Assembly: GCF_036456085.1 (NCBI RefSeq)
Contig: NZ_CP138632.1
Coordinates: 744,001 to 808,000, forward strand
Direction of reading: 5' to 3'
Origin: Veillonella parvula
GTDB lineage: Bacteria > Bacillota > Negativicutes > Veillonellales > Veillonellaceae
Length of the DNA stretch: 64,000 bases
Shown here piece by piece: positions 16,760 through 28,201 of this stretch. Within the stretch, counting starts at the first letter, position 1; the number at the start of each line of letters is the position of its first letter. Below the pieces are notes generated by a model that was given only the letters and a program-made list of their open reading frames with translations, did not search any database and had not been told where the DNA came from. A program made the position numbers and the translations under genes.

Positions 16760-19612
16760 TTATTTCTTATGCTTCGCTGCTTTCATAAATTTCTTAGTCT
16801 GTTCTAATACAGGACCTAAGAATTTACCGGTATAGCTTTCTTTCACCTTAGCAATTTCCTCAGGCGTGCCAGTAGCCACAATAGTGCCACCACGATTACC
16901 ACCTTCAGGACCAAGATCGATGATGTAGTCCGCCATTTTAATAACATCTAAGTTATGTTCGATAACCACAACTGTATCGCCACCCTCTACGAGTTGTTGC
17001 AATACGTGTAATAACTTGCGAATATCCTCGGCGTGAAGACCTGTAGTAGGTTCATCTAGGATGTATAGCGTTTTACCTGTGCTGCGACGAGCTAATTCAG
17101 TAGCTAATTTAACGCGTTGTGCTTCACCACCAGATAATGTTGTAGCCGCCTGACCTAAACGAATATAGCCAAGACCTACCTCTTGCAAGGTAACCATTTT
17201 ACGATTGATCTTCGGAATAGCGCTGAAGAACTCAACCGCATCATCTACCGTCATATCTAGTACATCTGCAATAGATTTACCTTTGTATTTAACCTCTAAG
17301 GTTTCTCGGTTATAACGGGCTCCCTTACAAACCTCACAAGGTACATACACATCTGGTAAGAAGTGCATTTCAATTTTAATGATACCGTCACCACGACAAG
17401 CTTCACAACGGCCACCTTTTACGTTAAAGCTAAAGCGCCCTTGTTTGTAACCGCGCATCTTTGCTTCCGGTGTTTGACTATATAGTTCGCGTATGGCATC
17501 AAATACACCTGTATATGTAGCTGGATTGGAACGAGGTGTACGTCCGATAGGGCTTTGATCAATATTGATGATTTTATCGATATGTTCAAGACCACGGATT
17601 TCTTTATGAGCCCCTACTTTGTGGTTAGAGCGATATAATTGATTAGCTAAACCTTTGTAGAGAATTTCATTAATCAAGGTAGACTTACCAGAACCGCTGA
17701 CACCAGTAACAACATTAAACAAGCCAATAGGGAATTTTACATTTACATTTTGTAAATTGTTTTCCTTAGCACCGCGAATTTCAATGCAGTTCTTACCTGG
17801 TTTACGGCGTTCTTCCGGAAGAGCGATAAATTTACGACCACTCAAATACTGACCCGTAATAGAGTCTTTTACCTTCATAACTTCGTCAACAGAACCAGCG
17901 GCAATAATTTGACCGCCATGCTCACCTGCACCTGGACCAATGTCCACGAGATAGTCAGCCGCACGCATCGTATCTTCGTCGTGTTCTACAACGAGCAAGG
18001 TATTACCTAAGTCCCGCAATCCTTTTAAGGTATCGATGAGTCGATCATTATCTCGTTGATGTAGACCTATGGACGGTTCGTCTAGGATGTACAATACACC
18101 TACCAAACCAGAGCCGATTTGCGTAGCTAGACGAATACGCTGTGCTTCACCACCAGATAATGTGCCTGCACTACGGTTCATTGTTAGGTAATCGAGACCT
18201 ACATTATTAAGGAAACCTAGACGAGCATTGATTTCCTTTAAAATTTGAGCACCAATCACTTGTTCACGTTCAGTTAACTGTAGATTACCAAAGAAATCGA
18301 GTGCTTCTTTAATAGTTAACTGCGTTACTTCGTTGATATTCTTATCCCCTACAGTAATAGCTAATACTTCAGGTTTAAGACGAGCCCCATGACATGTAGT
18401 ACACGGCTTAATAGACATAAACTTTTCAAATTCTTCACGCATAGAGTCTGTAGAGGCTTCACTATGACGGCGCTTAACCATCGGTAAAATACCTTCGTAC
18501 TCAGTAAAGAATTCCTTTATCTCACCTCTCATATTTTCATAGGTGAAATTTACCTTATCCGTCGTACCGTACATCACCTTTTTCTGTAATGCTTTCGGCA
18601 ATTCATCATAGGTGGAGTCTAAGGAATATCCATTAGCTTTTAATAGACCTTCTACTTGACGCATAAACCAAGCATTAGGATTGGAGCTCAAGGCTTGCAC
18701 GCAACCATCGGCAAAGCTAATAGATCCATCTGGAATAACGCGCTCCTCATCAACCTCCATAGTAGAACCAATCCCTAAACAAGATGGGCACGCACCAAAC
18801 GGACTATTAAAAGAGAACATACGCGGTTCAATTTTAGGTAATGAAATATGACAATCTGGGCACGCAAAATGTTGGCTATACATGTGTTCAGGTCCGTCTA
18901 CCTCTTGAATCACAACGATGCCTTCTGCCCATTTTGAAGCGGTCTCCATAGAGTCAGCCAACCGAGATTCAATGCCTTCTTTTACAACGAGACGGTCCAC
19001 AACGATATCGATGGAATGCTTCTTATTTTTCTCTAATACAATTTCTTCGTCCAAGGTACGCACTACACCGTCTACTCGAGCACGAACAAAGCCTTCTTTG
19101 CGAAGTTGTTCAAACACCGATTTATGTTCCCCTTTTTTACCTTGAATCATAGGGGCCAGCACTAAAACCTTTGTACCTTCGGCAAAGCTCATTACATCGT
19201 CGGTCATTTGTTGTATTGTTTGCTGGGTAATAGGCTTACCACACTCTGGACAGTGTGCATGACCTACGCGTGCAAATAAGAGACGTAAATAGTCGTAAAT
19301 CTCCGTTACGGTACCAACCGTAGAACGAGGGTTGCGACTCGTCGTCTTTTGGTCGATAGAAATGGCTGGAGACAAACCTTCAATATAATCGACATCGGGT
19401 TTATCCATTTGTCCCAAAAATTGACGTGCATACGCAGACAGGGACTCAACATAACGTCGTTGCCCTTCTGCGTAAATCGTATCAAATGCTAGGGATGATT
19501 TACCAGAACCACTGAGGCCAGTTAAGACGATAAACTGATCACGTGGCAAGGATATATCAATATTTTTTAGGTTATGCTGACGCGCACCTTTTACAATCAA
19601 TTGATCTTTCAT
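16760..19612 (-). CDS. uvrA: Excinuclease ABC subunit A
   Basis: The 950-residue protein has two ABC ATPase modules: Walker [15 protein letters not shown] near residue 33 and [14 protein letters not shown] near 645, each with a signature LSGGEAQR segment and a Walker B LYILDEP. Zinc-binding cysteine sets CPECGKP, CPDC/CPSC and CEACRGDG...CEVC are intact. UvrA dimers find damaged DNA and load UvrB. The gene lies between uvrB (upstream) and uvrC. The start ATG follows AGGAAAGATA. A hairpin stands just before this start. Length is typical. Confidence 0.97.
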   Translation of the reverse strand: MKDQLIVKGARQHNLKNIDISLPRDQFIVLTGLSGSGKSSLAFDTIYAEGQRRYVESLSAYARQFLGQMDKPDVDYIEGLSPAISIDQKTTSRNPRSTVGTVTEIYDYLRLLFARVGHAHCPECGKPITQQTIQQMTDDVMSFAEGTKVLVLAPMIQGKKGEHKSVFEQLRKEGFVRARVDGVVRTLDEEIVLEKNKKHSIDIVVDRLVVKEGIESRLADSMETASKWAEGIVVIQEVDGPEHMYSQHFACPDCHISLPKIEPRMFSFNSPFGACPSCLGIGSTMEVDEERVIPDGSISFADGCVQALSSNPNAWFMRQVEGLLKANGYSLDSTYDELPKALQKKVMYGTTDKVNFTYENMRGEIKEFFTEYEGILPMVKRRHSEASTDSMREEFEKFMSIKPCTTCHGARLKPEVLAITVGDKNINEVTQLTIKEALDFFGNLQLTEREQVIGAQILKEINARLGFLNNVGLDYLTMNRSAGTLSGGEAQRIRLATQIGSGLVGVLYILDEPSIGLHQRDNDRLIDTLKGLRDLGNTLLVVEHDEDTMRAADYLVDIGPGAGEHGGQIIAAGSVDEVMKVKDSITGQYLSGRKFIALPEERRKPGKNCIEIRGAKENNLQNVNVKFPIGLFNVVTGVSGSGKSTLINEILYKGLANQLYRSNHKVGAHKEIRGLEHIDKIINIDQSPIGRTPRSNPATYTGVFDAIRELYSQTPEAKMRGYKQGRFSFNVKGGRCEACRGDGIIKIEMHFLPDVYVPCEVCKGARYNRETLEVKYKGKSIADVLDMTVDDAVEFFSAIPKINRKMVTLQEVGLGYIRLGQAATTLSGGEAQRVKLATELARRSTGKTLYILDEPTTGLHAEDIRKLLHVLQQLVEGGDTVVVIEHNLDVIKMADYIIDLGPEGGNRGGTIVATGTPEEIAKVKESYTGKFLGPVLEQTKKFMKAAKHKK

Positions 19613-19628
19613 TATCTTTCCTATTTAA

Positions 19629-19656
19629 AGAGATGATACCAAACGGCATCATCTCT
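19629..19656 (-). terminator. Terminator- or attenuator-like hairpin before uvrA
   Basis: AGAGATGAT pairs with ATCATCTCT, and a CC/GG pair extends the stem across a 4-nt loop; the minus-strand side is followed by TTTAAAT. It lies only 16 bp upstream of the uvrA start. It may end uvrB transcripts partly or control uvrA expression. The short U-run makes full termination doubtful. Confidence 0.5.
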
Positions 19657-19746
19657 CCGATTACTAACATGAAATAATATATGTATATTATCGCACATAT
19701 AGTCTATATAATCTATGTGTTTTCTTACAATCTTTTAAAATTGCTC

Positions 19747-21924
19747 CTAAGATTTACTTTTTGGACTCGTCCGCTTTCTAGATTTGGTAGAAGCAGGCTT
19801 CTTCAACTTGCTATCTCCTGCACTATGCATATCGGACCATTGTTGACGTAATACGCCCAATTGATCACGTAATTTAGCAGCGGATTCAAATTCAAGCTGC
19901 TTGGCGGCGGCCTTCATTTGACGATCTAGCTCTTCAATCTTATTGTACAATTCTTCCGGTGTTATATCTGCCACCTTAGGTGCTGATGTATCTTGAACAT
20001 ATGATTCGTGTCCATGGTCCATGCCCTCTGAGGATTTTTTTTGTTTTCCTTTTTTCGGTGAAAGTCCCTTTCCCTCGGTAACCATATCTTCTTCGATTTT
20101 CGTTAATTCGATAAGCTCTTTTACATCTTTAGATACAGATTTAGGCGTGATATTATGTTCAATATTATAAGCCTCTTGCACGGCACGACGACGATCGGTT
20201 TCATCGATAGCTCGTTGCATGGAACCTGTTACACGATCTGCGTACATGATAACATGACCATTCACATTACGAGCCGCACGACCTATAGTTTGAATCATGG
20301 CCGTATCGGAACGCAAGAAACCTTCCTTATCCGCATCTAAGATAGCAACCAAGGAAACCTCTGGCATATCGAGACCTTCACGAAGCAAGTTAATACCAAC
20401 TAATACATCGAATACGCCAGCCCGCAAATCACGAATGATTTCAGCCCGCTCAATAGTAACAATATCGGAATGAAGGTAACGAACTCGTACGCCCATTTCC
20501 TTCAAAAATTCCGTTAAGTCCTCAGCCATCTTCTTCGTCAATGTCGTAACAAGAACCCGTTCATTCTTGGCAGCTCGTTTGTGAATTTCTCCAAGCAAGT
20601 CATCCATTTGCCCCTTAATAGGACGAATTTCTATAGATGGATCTAATAGGCCCGTAGGACGAATGATTTGCTCTGCAATATTCGTTTCTACTTCCATTTC
20701 GTATGGGCCAGGTGTAGCCGATACGTATACAATTTGATTGATACGCTCTACAAATTCATCGAATTGAAGAGGTCTATTATCTAATGCAGAAGGAAGACGG
20801 AAACCGTATTCGATAAGAGATTCTTTACGGGCACGGTCACCATTATACATAGCACGAATTTGAGGCATCGTCACATGCGATTCGTCCACCATGATGAGGA
20901 AATCATCTGGGAAATAATCAATCAATGTAAACGGTGCTTCCCCAGCCTTACGTTCAGACATATGACGGGAATAGTTTTCGATGCCCGAGCAATAGCCCAT
21001 TTCTTGCATCATTTCTATATCGTAACGGGTACGCTGTTCTAAGCGCTGAGCCTCCAATAGACGGTCAGCAGCTTTTAACTTCGCCAACTGCTCATCTAAT
21101 TCGGCTTCAATACGCTCTACAGCAATATTCATCTTCTCTTTCGTCGTTACATAGTGAGATGCTGGATAGACAGCAACGTGTTTTCTTTCCGCAATAACTT
21201 CACCCGTCAAGGAATCTACCTCTACGAGGCGGTCGATTTCATCACCAAAGAGCTCCACACGAATGGCTCTTTCACTATAAGCGGCAGGGAAAATATCAAT
21301 TGTATCCCCTTGTACACGGAAGGTACCGCGGATAAAGTTCATATCATTTCTCGTATATTGAATATCTACGAGTTTAGATAAGATTTCATCGCGCGATTTA
21401 GTTTGACCTAAGCGCAAGGACAATACAAGATCAGAATAGTCCTCAGGGTCACCTAAGCCATAAATACAGCTAACAGAGGCAACGATAATGACATCGCGGC
21501 GCTCAAAAAGGCTCATCGTAGCACTATGTCGCAGTTTATCGATTTCATCATTAATAGACGCATCCTTCTCGATATATGTATCACTAGAAGGAATATAGGC
21601 CTCCGGTTGATAAAAATCGTAGTAAGATACAAAGTATTCTACCGCATTATTTGGAAAGAAACTTTTAAATTCACTACATAATTGAGCCGCCAAGGTTTTA
21701 TTATGAGCAATGATCAAGGTCGGCTTTTGAACTGCTTCAATAACCTTAGCCATTGTAAAAGTCTTACCAGTACCAGTGGCACCGAGCAAAACTTGCGCCC
21801 ATTCACCACGTTCAATACCTTCTGTTAAAGATTGAATCGCGGTAGGTTGGTCACCTGTAGGCGTAAAGGGCGCCTCCACTTTAAATGGTTGGCCCCCCTC
21901 GTAATTATATGTACTATGCTTCAT
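19747..21924 (-). CDS. uvrB: Excinuclease ABC subunit B
   Basis: The 725-residue protein has Walker [15 protein letters not shown] (about residues 42-55), the damage-probing beta-hairpin ([21 protein letters not shown] region), the DESH helicase motif, a C-terminal helicase half ([10 protein letters not shown]) and a UVR motif near residue 665 ([19 protein letters not shown]). It is about 60 residues longer than many UvrB proteins: a lysine/serine/histidine-rich linker (about 618-645) precedes the UVR motif and a basic tail ([17 protein letters not shown]) follows it. The start overlaps the upstream gene as TAATG. Confidence 0.96.
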   Translation of the reverse strand: MKHSTYNYEGGQPFKVEAPFTPTGDQPTAIQSLTEGIERGEWAQVLLGATGTGKTFTMAKVIEAVQKPTLIIAHNKTLAAQLCSEFKSFFPNNAVEYFVSYYDFYQPEAYIPSSDTYIEKDASINDEIDKLRHSATMSLFERRDVIIVASVSCIYGLGDPEDYSDLVLSLRLGQTKSRDEILSKLVDIQYTRNDMNFIRGTFRVQGDTIDIFPAAYSERAIRVELFGDEIDRLVEVDSLTGEVIAERKHVAVYPASHYVTTKEKMNIAVERIEAELDEQLAKLKAADRLLEAQRLEQRTRYDIEMMQEMGYCSGIENYSRHMSERKAGEAPFTLIDYFPDDFLIMVDESHVTMPQIRAMYNGDRARKESLIEYGFRLPSALDNRPLQFDEFVERINQIVYVSATPGPYEMEVETNIAEQIIRPTGLLDPSIEIRPIKGQMDDLLGEIHKRAAKNERVLVTTLTKKMAEDLTEFLKEMGVRVRYLHSDIVTIERAEIIRDLRAGVFDVLVGINLLREGLDMPEVSLVAILDADKEGFLRSDTAMIQTIGRAARNVNGHVIMYADRVTGSMQRAIDETDRRRAVQEAYNIEHNITPKSVSKDVKELIELTKIEEDMVTEGKGLSPKKGKQKKSSEGMDHGHESYVQDTSAPKVADITPEELYNKIEELDRQMKAAAKQLEFESAAKLRDQLGVLRQQWSDMHSAGDSKLKKPASTKSRKRTSPKSKS

Positions 21925-22307
21925 TACTGTTCATCCTGATGTTTACGGATGGCTTTCATTTCTTCATCCGTCAAACGACGACCTACATTTTCCGCTTGAT
22001 TCAACGTATCCTCACCTTCTAAGACTTCGATGAGCATAGCAATAGAAAAGCGATCTAGTGTAGGTGTGGTCTTCTGGATTTCATCAGCCATCATCCAATC
22101 TGATTCAGTATAGTTATTAATACGTTCTGTAATTTCTTCCCAGTTTGAAAGTAGCAATCTCGTAATGGGGCGATATAGTTCAATACCGAAGTACTCGATT
22201 AAGCTAACTATCTTATTCATATTTTCTAGGCTAACATTACATTCATTTTTTTTATTTTCAGATTCTACATATTCAAGTAAGAATTCCCGGTTATATTTAT
22301 TTGTCAC
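21924..22307 (-). CDS. Hypothetical 127-residue acidic protein between ftsY and uvrB
   Basis: I do not recognise this family. The protein is mainly helical and acidic, with no signal peptide, membrane segment or metal motif; the C-terminal helix ([18 protein letters not shown]) is strongly charged. It starts with GTG, overlaps the end of ftsY by 11 bp and ends sharing TAATG with uvrB. The tight coupling on both sides shows it is a real gene of the ftsY-uvrB transcript. A structural or regulatory role is possible but unsupported. Confidence 0.7.
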   Translation of the reverse strand: MTNKYNREFLLEYVESENKKNECNVSLENMNKIVSLIEYFGIELYRPITRLLLSNWEEITERINNYTESDWMMADEIQKTTPTLDRFSIAMLIEVLEGEDTLNQAENVGRRLTDEEMKAIRKHQDEQ

Positions 22308-23232
22308 CTTGAATCATTCCTTTATTAAATAGTGCATTAGCAAATTCTTTTGCATTAAATGGACGCAAGTCATCCATACCTTCGCCAACGCCAATCCAGC
22401 GTACGGGTACGCCCAGTTCCTCTTTAATAGAGATAACTACGCCGCCTTTTGCTGTACCATCTAGTTTAGTTACTACAATACCATTTACTGGTACAGCTTG
22501 ACCAAATAATTTAGCTTGGCTTACTGCATTTTGACCCGTAGTACCATCTAAAACGAGCAATGTTTGATGCGGCGCACCTTCTACGTGGTTATTCGCTACG
22601 CGCCCCATCTTTTTAAGCTCTTCCATAAGGTTAACCTTAGTATGTAGACGACCAGCCGTATCTACGATAACAAGGTCTGCATTACGAGCTTTCGCAGCTT
22701 CCATTGCATCATATACAACGGCAGCAGGGTCTGCGCCTTCTTTATGTTTAACAATCGGCACACCAACGCGATCAGCCCAAATGGATAATTGGTCAGCTGC
22801 AGCGGCACGGAATGTATCACCTGCAGCAATGATAACCTTTTTACCTTCTTTAGTATAATAGTTAGCCAATTTAGCGATTGTCGTTGTTTTACCAACACCA
22901 TTTACACCAACTACGAGGATAACCTCAGGATGGTGCAAAGTAATTTCATCTTCTTGATCGATGAGCATTTCCGTGATGCGGTCTTCCATAAACGGCATTA
23001 CATCGCCTGTATGATTGATGATACCTTCTGTTACACCACGACGAATTTCTTTCATCAAGTATTCTGTCGTCTTAGGGCCTAGATCACTAGTAAGCATAAC
23101 TGCTTCTAAATCATCTAAAAAATCATCATCGATTTGCGCATAACCAATAACGATGCTTTCTACATTTTTTACAAAAGACTTACGAGTTTTCTCTAAACCG
23201 TCTTTAATTCTATCAAAGAATCCAAATGCCAT
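22297..23232 (-). CDS. ftsY: Signal recognition particle receptor FtsY
   Basis: The 311-residue SRP GTPase has the four-helix N domain (residues 1-90) and the G domain with G1 [15 protein letters not shown] (about 110-124), [12 protein letters not shown] and [10 protein letters not shown]. It docks SRP-ribosome complexes at the inner membrane. It lacks the long acidic A domain of E. coli FtsY, as is usual in Firmicutes-like bacteria. The start shares TAATG with the smc stop. The order rnc, smc, ftsY matches many Firmicutes, here with an extra radical SAM gene between rnc and smc. Confidence 0.96.
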   Translation of the reverse strand: MAFGFFDRIKDGLEKTRKSFVKNVESIVIGYAQIDDDFLDDLEAVMLTSDLGPKTTEYLMKEIRRGVTEGIINHTGDVMPFMEDRITEMLIDQEDEITLHHPEVILVVGVNGVGKTTTIAKLANYYTKEGKKVIIAAGDTFRAAAADQLSIWADRVGVPIVKHKEGADPAAVVYDAMEAAKARNADLVIVDTAGRLHTKVNLMEELKKMGRVANNHVEGAPHQTLLVLDGTTGQNAVSQAKLFGQAVPVNGIVVTKLDGTAKGGVVISIKEELGVPVRWIGVGEGMDDLRPFNAKEFANALFNKGMIQGDK

Positions 23233-26200
23233 TATGCTAGATCCTCCTTCACATCTTCAAATGCTACTGTTAATAATCGCGATACACCGCGTTCCACCAT
23301 GGTTACCCCTTGAAGTACTTCGGCAGCTTCCATCGTCTTTTTACGGTGAGATACAACGATAAATTGTGTTTCTTTATTTATTCGATTTAAGTAAGAGCTA
23401 AATCGTTCAACATTAGCTTCGTCAAGCGCCGCGTCAACTTCGTCAAGCACACAGAACGGAGCTGGACGATAGTCAAGGAATGAGAACAATAAAGCGATAA
23501 CCGTAAGAGCACGCTCACCACCCGATAAAAGTGTCAATTGTTGACGCTTTTTCCCTGGTGGTTGAATGTAGAAGTCGATACCACCCGTCAAGATATTATC
23601 TGGATCAGTAAGTACAATTTGCGCAGTACCACCGCCAAACAATTGGCTGAATACTTCTTGGAATCTACGGCCTACCACATCCAATACATCATATAGCTGT
23701 GTACTCATCGCCTTATCCATTTCGGCAATAACCGCCTGTAATTGCGCCTTTGCCGTATCTAAATCAGCTAATTGTGTGGTTAAGAAATCATAGCGTTCTT
23801 TAGTCTCTTCGTATTCCTCAACGGCATTTGGATTGACTGGACCCAATTCGGCAATTTCGGCTATCAAACGAGCTTGCTCATCCTTCCAATCGCTAACGGA
23901 GCCTTCAATGCGAAGGACTTGAGCATCTTCCAAAGTAAAGCCTAGCTCTTGTAATTCTTCTACAAAGCGCTCACAGTCCATGCGATGACGTGTAATTTTA
24001 CCTTCCATATCAACAAGGCGACCTTGCACCACTTTGTAGCGTTGATTCAATCGGTCTTGCTCACTGAGGATAGATTCCATTTCCTCGCGCCCCGTAGATG
24101 TTTTATCATAAGCTTCATCGCGAAGGGCACGTAATCGTTCAACCTCAGCCGTAGCAGAGGTCAACTCTTGTTCTGCAACTTCCTGAGCCAGAGGGATATC
24201 CTCTTCATAGCGTTGTGTAGTACTAACTAACAAATTACGAAGTGGTGTTAAGCGCTCAATAATACTAGAAATAGACTGATTACGCTGTTCACGTTGTGAT
24301 TCCCGTTCCTGAATGGTATGTCGCAAGGTATCACAAGTAAGGCGAGCTTCTGTAAAAGCTTCATACGCCTCTTGTTGCACCTTTTGCAACACGGTTAATC
24401 GACCCATCAACGCCCCTTGATTACCATCCATACCATGATCCTCTTGCAAGGAAGCTAATGCTGTTTCTTGATCTTTCAAGTTAGCTGTTGTAGTAGCCAA
24501 ATCAATATCAATTTGTACTAAACGTTGCTCTTCTTCATGGAGAACACGTTTCTTACGATCCAGCTGATTTTGTATATTTTGTACCTTTGTTTCACTAGCC
24601 ACATAGAGTAAGTTCGTATGTTGATAGCTTTCATCAAGAGTCGCTTGATCCTTTTCAGTCTCTTCAACCCGTTTTTCAAGGCTTTCTAAGTTAGCTATTA
24701 AGGAGCGAATTTGTTCTTCAATTTGTACCAGTTCTTGTTCAAGACTAGCAGCCTCTTCCTTGCGGCTCAATACAGAAGCACGCTTACGTTTTGTGGCACC
24801 ACCGGTTAGAGAACCACCAGGTTGAAATTGTTCCCCTGTAAGAGTTACGATGCGCAATTGCTGATTGTATTTTTTCTGTAATCCAATAGCATCATCCATG
24901 GAGGATACTACTAAGGTACGGCCCAATAAATACTGGAAAATATGAGCGTACTTATTATCAAAGGAGATACAATCAACAGCAGTGCCTAATACACAGCTTT
25001 CATTTAGAGCCGGTGTATCATAAGGTTTTCCTTTTACAGAATCCATAGGCAAGAAGGTTACGCGACCACCTTGGATAGATTTCAAGTAATTTACACCCTC
25101 AGCCGCTGCACGAGCCGTAGTAGTTACAACGTGGTTAACACTGCCGCCTAATGCCGTTTCAATAGCCGTAGTATATTTGTCCTCTACCGTAAAGAGATCA
25201 CCAACAGCGCCTGTGATTTGTTCGCGCCAAGAACCTTTACCATTTAAGATATTCTTTGTACCTTCTAAATAACCTTCATGTTGTTCTTCCCATTGGGCTA
25301 ATAGTTCGATACGACCTTTAACACGTTGCTCTTGGGTACGTAATTTTTGTAATTCTTTACGTTCCTCACGAGCTTGTATAGCTGCTTCTTTACCACCATC
25401 AACGAGGGCTTGTCGTTGTGCAGAAATAGCATTAAACTTTTGGCCTAGCGCTTCAAATTCAGAACGAGCGACTTGAAGTTCACTATCTACCTGTGCTATC
25501 TCAGATTCTAGAATAGCACATTGATTTTTGCTTTCTACCTTGCGAGCTTCTAAGCTTCGAATACTAGCCTTAGCCGTTTCAATAGCACTCACAACTTCTA
25601 ATTGACGTTGCTCAAAAGCCTCTCGATTGGATTGCAAGGATTGAAACTTAGCTTGTTCTGACCTTACATCTTCAACAGCCTTTTTGTAGGTCGCTTCTAA
25701 TTCTTCTAAATTAGACTCTTTCTCTACTAATTGAGCACTTTCATCTTGAATCAATTGATTTAAGATGCGCAATTGTTGCTCCTCGCCTTTTTGCGTAGCC
25801 TCTAGCTCGCTAATGCGCATAGACGTTTCATCTAATTCACGGCGCGCTGTTTTTAGTTGCTCTTCTAAGAGACGTAAGTGACCAGATAAGCGTTCTTCAT
25901 CACGTTGCTTTTCAGTATACTGAGCCTCCCACAACTTAAGCTGTTCCTGCTCTTTTGACGAAGACGATTGCAATTCGTGACGACGAGCCTCTAATTTAGA
26001 CAATTCAGTTTGAAGCTCAATTTCTTCATCTTTAAAGGCAATATTATCATTTTCAAAACGCGTTAAAAGACGATCAGAGGTTTTATAATTGTGGAAGCCT
26101 AATGCCCCATCATAATCGCGCTTTGCGCGGCTTAAGGTCATATATTTTTTAGTCTTTTCCGCTTTTTCAGACAAAGGTCCTAATTGCTCTTCAATGGTAG

Positions 26201-26786
26201 CCATTACGTCTCGTACACGCTCCATATTACGATCTGTACTGGCAATACGACGCAATGCATCTTCTTTATTGATCTTAAAGCGAGAAATACCTGCTACATC
26301 TTCAAAGATAAGGCGCCGTTCTTCAGGTTTAGAATTTAAAATAGCATCAATTCGGTTCTGCCCAATGATAGCCATGGAGTCTCTACCAAGACCGGTATCT
26401 GCTAGTAAAAGATGTATGTCCTTTAAACGACAAGATCGCTTATTAATGAGGAACTCACTTTCACCAGTGCGGTATATACGGCGTGTAATGGCTACCTCAG
26501 CCATATCTATATCTAATTGTTGGTCACTATTGTCAAACACAAGTGTAACCTCAGCAGCGCTCATAGGTTTGCGCTTTTCCGTACCAGAGAAAATAATATC
26601 CTCTGCTTTTTGACCGCGCAAATTACGGACATTGGATTCTCCCAATACCCATTTCATAGCATCCGTAATATTACTTTTACCACTTCCGTTAGGACCAATA
26701 ACGGCAGTCATTCCTGGTGAGAATTTTACAATCGTTTTATCCGCAAACGATTTAAAGCCCTTTAATTCCAACCGAAGTAATTGCAT
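23232..26786 (-). CDS. smc: Chromosome condensation protein SMC
   Basis: The 1184-residue protein has an N-terminal head with Walker A GPNGSGKSNITDAM (about 32-45), long coiled coils (about 170-500 and 670-1010), a hinge between them (GAVGDLFTVEDKYTTAIE onward, with the glycine-rich GGRVTFLP), and a C-terminal head with signature LLSGGERALT and Walker B FCVLDEVDAALD. It compacts and separates chromosomes with ScpA and ScpB, which are not in this window. The length is standard for bacterial SMC. It ends overlapping ftsY and starts 45 bp after the radical SAM gene. Confidence 0.97.
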   Translation of the reverse strand: MQLLRLELKGFKSFADKTIVKFSPGMTAVIGPNGSGKSNITDAMKWVLGESNVRNLRGQKAEDIIFSGTEKRKPMSAAEVTLVFDNSDQQLDIDMAEVAITRRIYRTGESEFLINKRSCRLKDIHLLLADTGLGRDSMAIIGQNRIDAILNSKPEERRLIFEDVAGISRFKINKEDALRRIASTDRNMERVRDVMATIEEQLGPLSEKAEKTKKYMTLSRAKRDYDGALGFHNYKTSDRLLTRFENDNIAFKDEEIELQTELSKLEARRHELQSSSSKEQEQLKLWEAQYTEKQRDEERLSGHLRLLEEQLKTARRELDETSMRISELEATQKGEEQQLRILNQLIQDESAQLVEKESNLEELEATYKKAVEDVRSEQAKFQSLQSNREAFEQRQLEVVSAIETAKASIRSLEARKVESKNQCAILESEIAQVDSELQVARSEFEALGQKFNAISAQRQALVDGGKEAAIQAREERKELQKLRTQEQRVKGRIELLAQWEEQHEGYLEGTKNILNGKGSWREQITGAVGDLFTVEDKYTTAIETALGGSVNHVVTTTARAAAEGVNYLKSIQGGRVTFLPMDSVKGKPYDTPALNESCVLGTAVDCISFDNKYAHIFQYLLGRTLVVSSMDDAIGLQKKYNQQLRIVTLTGEQFQPGGSLTGGATKRKRASVLSRKEEAASLEQELVQIEEQIRSLIANLESLEKRVEETEKDQATLDESYQHTNLLYVASETKVQNIQNQLDRKKRVLHEEEQRLVQIDIDLATTTANLKDQETALASLQEDHGMDGNQGALMGRLTVLQKVQQEAYEAFTEARLTCDTLRHTIQERESQREQRNQSISSIIERLTPLRNLLVSTTQRYEEDIPLAQEVAEQELTSATAEVERLRALRDEAYDKTSTGREEMESILSEQDRLNQRYKVVQGRLVDMEGKITRHRMDCERFVEELQELGFTLEDAQVLRIEGSVSDWKDEQARLIAEIAELGPVNPNAVEEYEETKERYDFLTTQLADLDTAKAQLQAVIAEMDKAMSTQLYDVLDVVGRRFQEVFSQLFGGGTAQIVLTDPDNILTGGIDFYIQPPGKKRQQLTLLSGGERALTVIALLFSFLDYRPAPFCVLDEVDAALDEANVERFSSYLNRINKETQFIVVSHRKKTMEAAEVLQGVTMVERGVSRLLTVAFEDVKEDLA

Positions 26787-26831
26787 GACTGCCTCCTTTC
26801 TACCAACAACCCTAAATAATCATATCTTTTA

Positions 26832-28031
26832 TTATAACACATATTGCAGGCCATCAATACAGCAACGAACGGTATTTCTCGTGCGTTCTTCACACCATTC
26901 AAATGCATACTGCGGATACTGAATCTGAAAGTATTTAACGTTTCGATTATTAAGGCCTCGCACCTTAGATGTTAAGCATCTCGGATAAGAAATAACAATA
27001 TTATGCTGTACTGCAATACCATTATTCCTAATATAATTTGTTCTATCATTATTAGTGTTATCTATATATCCACTATTATCAGCATTATAAGCACTAACTC
27101 CACTAAATCCTAGATTTTCATAAGTAGCGTAGTCAGTTAGATTAAAACAATCGTTACTTAGTGCGTACGTATACTGAGATGCATGCTCATCAATACAACG
27201 TTCAATTCGCTGCTTATACTGTTCGTTCACAACCAGCTCCCCCATAGCGGGCTCATATGGCCCCGCTACTAAGCTATTCCTAGAATCTAATTCTTCTGTA
27301 CTTTGTAAACCCGTGCGAATGACTTCAATGCCATGCTGTTCAAACCAATCTTTTAAAAATGAACAATACTGTATAGCTAGCTCAGTACTTAGTGGTTTAT
27401 ATTCTCCAGCTCTATACTGTTCGGCTAGCTCTGTATTTTCTATAACTAGTACGGGATAGATACGTACAAAATCAGGTCGTAATGCGGCTACTGCAATGGC
27501 CGTTTCTATTATGGTTTGCCAAGTCTCTCCTTTTAGTCCCGGTAAAAGTTGAACCCCAACGGTCATATCACGATGTTTTAATCGTGTAACAGCCTCTACT
27601 ACCTCTTGTGCCGTGTGCCCCCTCTTAGCATCGACTAAAATACCATCATTCATAGACTGCACACCAAGTTCCACAGTTTTTACTCCATAAGACTGTAATA
27701 ATGTAATCGCTTCATCTCCTACAGCATCGGGCCTTGTAGAACAGCGTATGCCATCAATGAGGCCCTGTTGAAGCATTTCATAGGCAGGCATTAATAATTT
27801 ATGTTGTAAATCTTTAATAATAGCCGTAAATGATCCACCATAAAAGGCAACCTCCCAAAACTTTTCATTCCGCTTTGTTCCTACATAGTCTTTGATTGTT
27901 TGTTGTATATATTCTGGAGTTAGGTGACTAATACCAGATTGGCCTGTAATACGAGATTGATTACAAAATGTACACACATAGGGACAACCTACGTGAGGTA
28001 TAAAAAAGGGAATCATACCAAATGGTTTCAT
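26832..28031 (-). CDS. Elp3-like radical SAM protein without acetyltransferase domain
   Basis: The 399-residue protein has the radical SAM cysteine motif CPYVCTFC near residue 16, the SAM-binding YGGSF about residue 65 and a TIM-barrel-like core (ELGVQSMNDGIL, QLLPGLKGET). It resembles the radical SAM half of Elp3/YhcC-type proteins, but the GNAT domain is missing. The last ~110 residues are not recognisable and include an asparagine/tyrosine-rich stretch. ATG 28029-28031 follows AGGAGGTGTCT, better than the GTG two codons upstream. It is frequently placed beside smc in this group. A tRNA- or cofactor-modifying role is possible; the substrate is unknown. Confidence 0.8.
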   Translation of the reverse strand: MKPFGMIPFFIPHVGCPYVCTFCNQSRITGQSGISHLTPEYIQQTIKDYVGTKRNEKFWEVAFYGGSFTAIIKDLQHKLLMPAYEMLQQGLIDGIRCSTRPDAVGDEAITLLQSYGVKTVELGVQSMNDGILVDAKRGHTAQEVVEAVTRLKHRDMTVGVQLLPGLKGETWQTIIETAIAVAALRPDFVRIYPVLVIENTELAEQYRAGEYKPLSTELAIQYCSFLKDWFEQHGIEVIRTGLQSTEELDSRNSLVAGPYEPAMGELVVNEQYKQRIERCIDEHASQYTYALSNDCFNLTDYATYENLGFSGVSAYNADNSGYIDNTNNDRTNYIRNNGIAVQHNIVISYPRCLTSKVRGLNNRNVKYFQIQYPQYAFEWCEERTRNTVRCCIDGLQYVL

Positions 28032-28056
28032 AGACACCTCCTCTTCTTATGTAAAA

Positions 28057-28134
28057 ATTATTATTCATCTATTATTATATAGATTATTGTTCATCTATCA
28101 TTATATAGATCATTATTCATCTACCATTATATAG
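28057..28134. repeat. Three tandem 26-bp repeats, with decayed copies to 28176
   Basis: Units at 28057-28082, 28083-28108 and 28109-28134 differ by only a few bases and share a TTCATCTA core and an ATATAG end. Two more degraded units (TTACTCACATACTAT) follow to about 28176. They lie in the leader of the radical SAM-smc transcript, between its start and the rnc terminator. The copy number is likely variable between strains. Confidence 0.85.
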
Positions 28135-28176
28135 ATTATTACTCACATACTATATATTACTCACATACTATTATAC

Positions 28177-28200
28177 AAAAAAAGCGCCATTCGGCGCTTT
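28177..28200 (-). terminator. Rho-independent terminator after rnc
   Basis: Stem AAAGCGCC/GGCGCTTT with loop ATTC, followed on the minus strand by a run of seven T. It ends the fapR-to-rnc operon two bases after the rnc stop. Confidence 0.9.
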
Positions 28201-28201
28201 T

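Noticed and set aside
16626-23232. LexA-type SOS boxes for the uvr genes
   Set aside because: No palindrome of a known LexA type was seen in the uvrA or uvrC leaders, and uvrB has no intergenic leader.
28057-28176. Tandem repeats as a CRISPR array
   Set aside because: The units follow each other without spacers and no cas genes are nearby.
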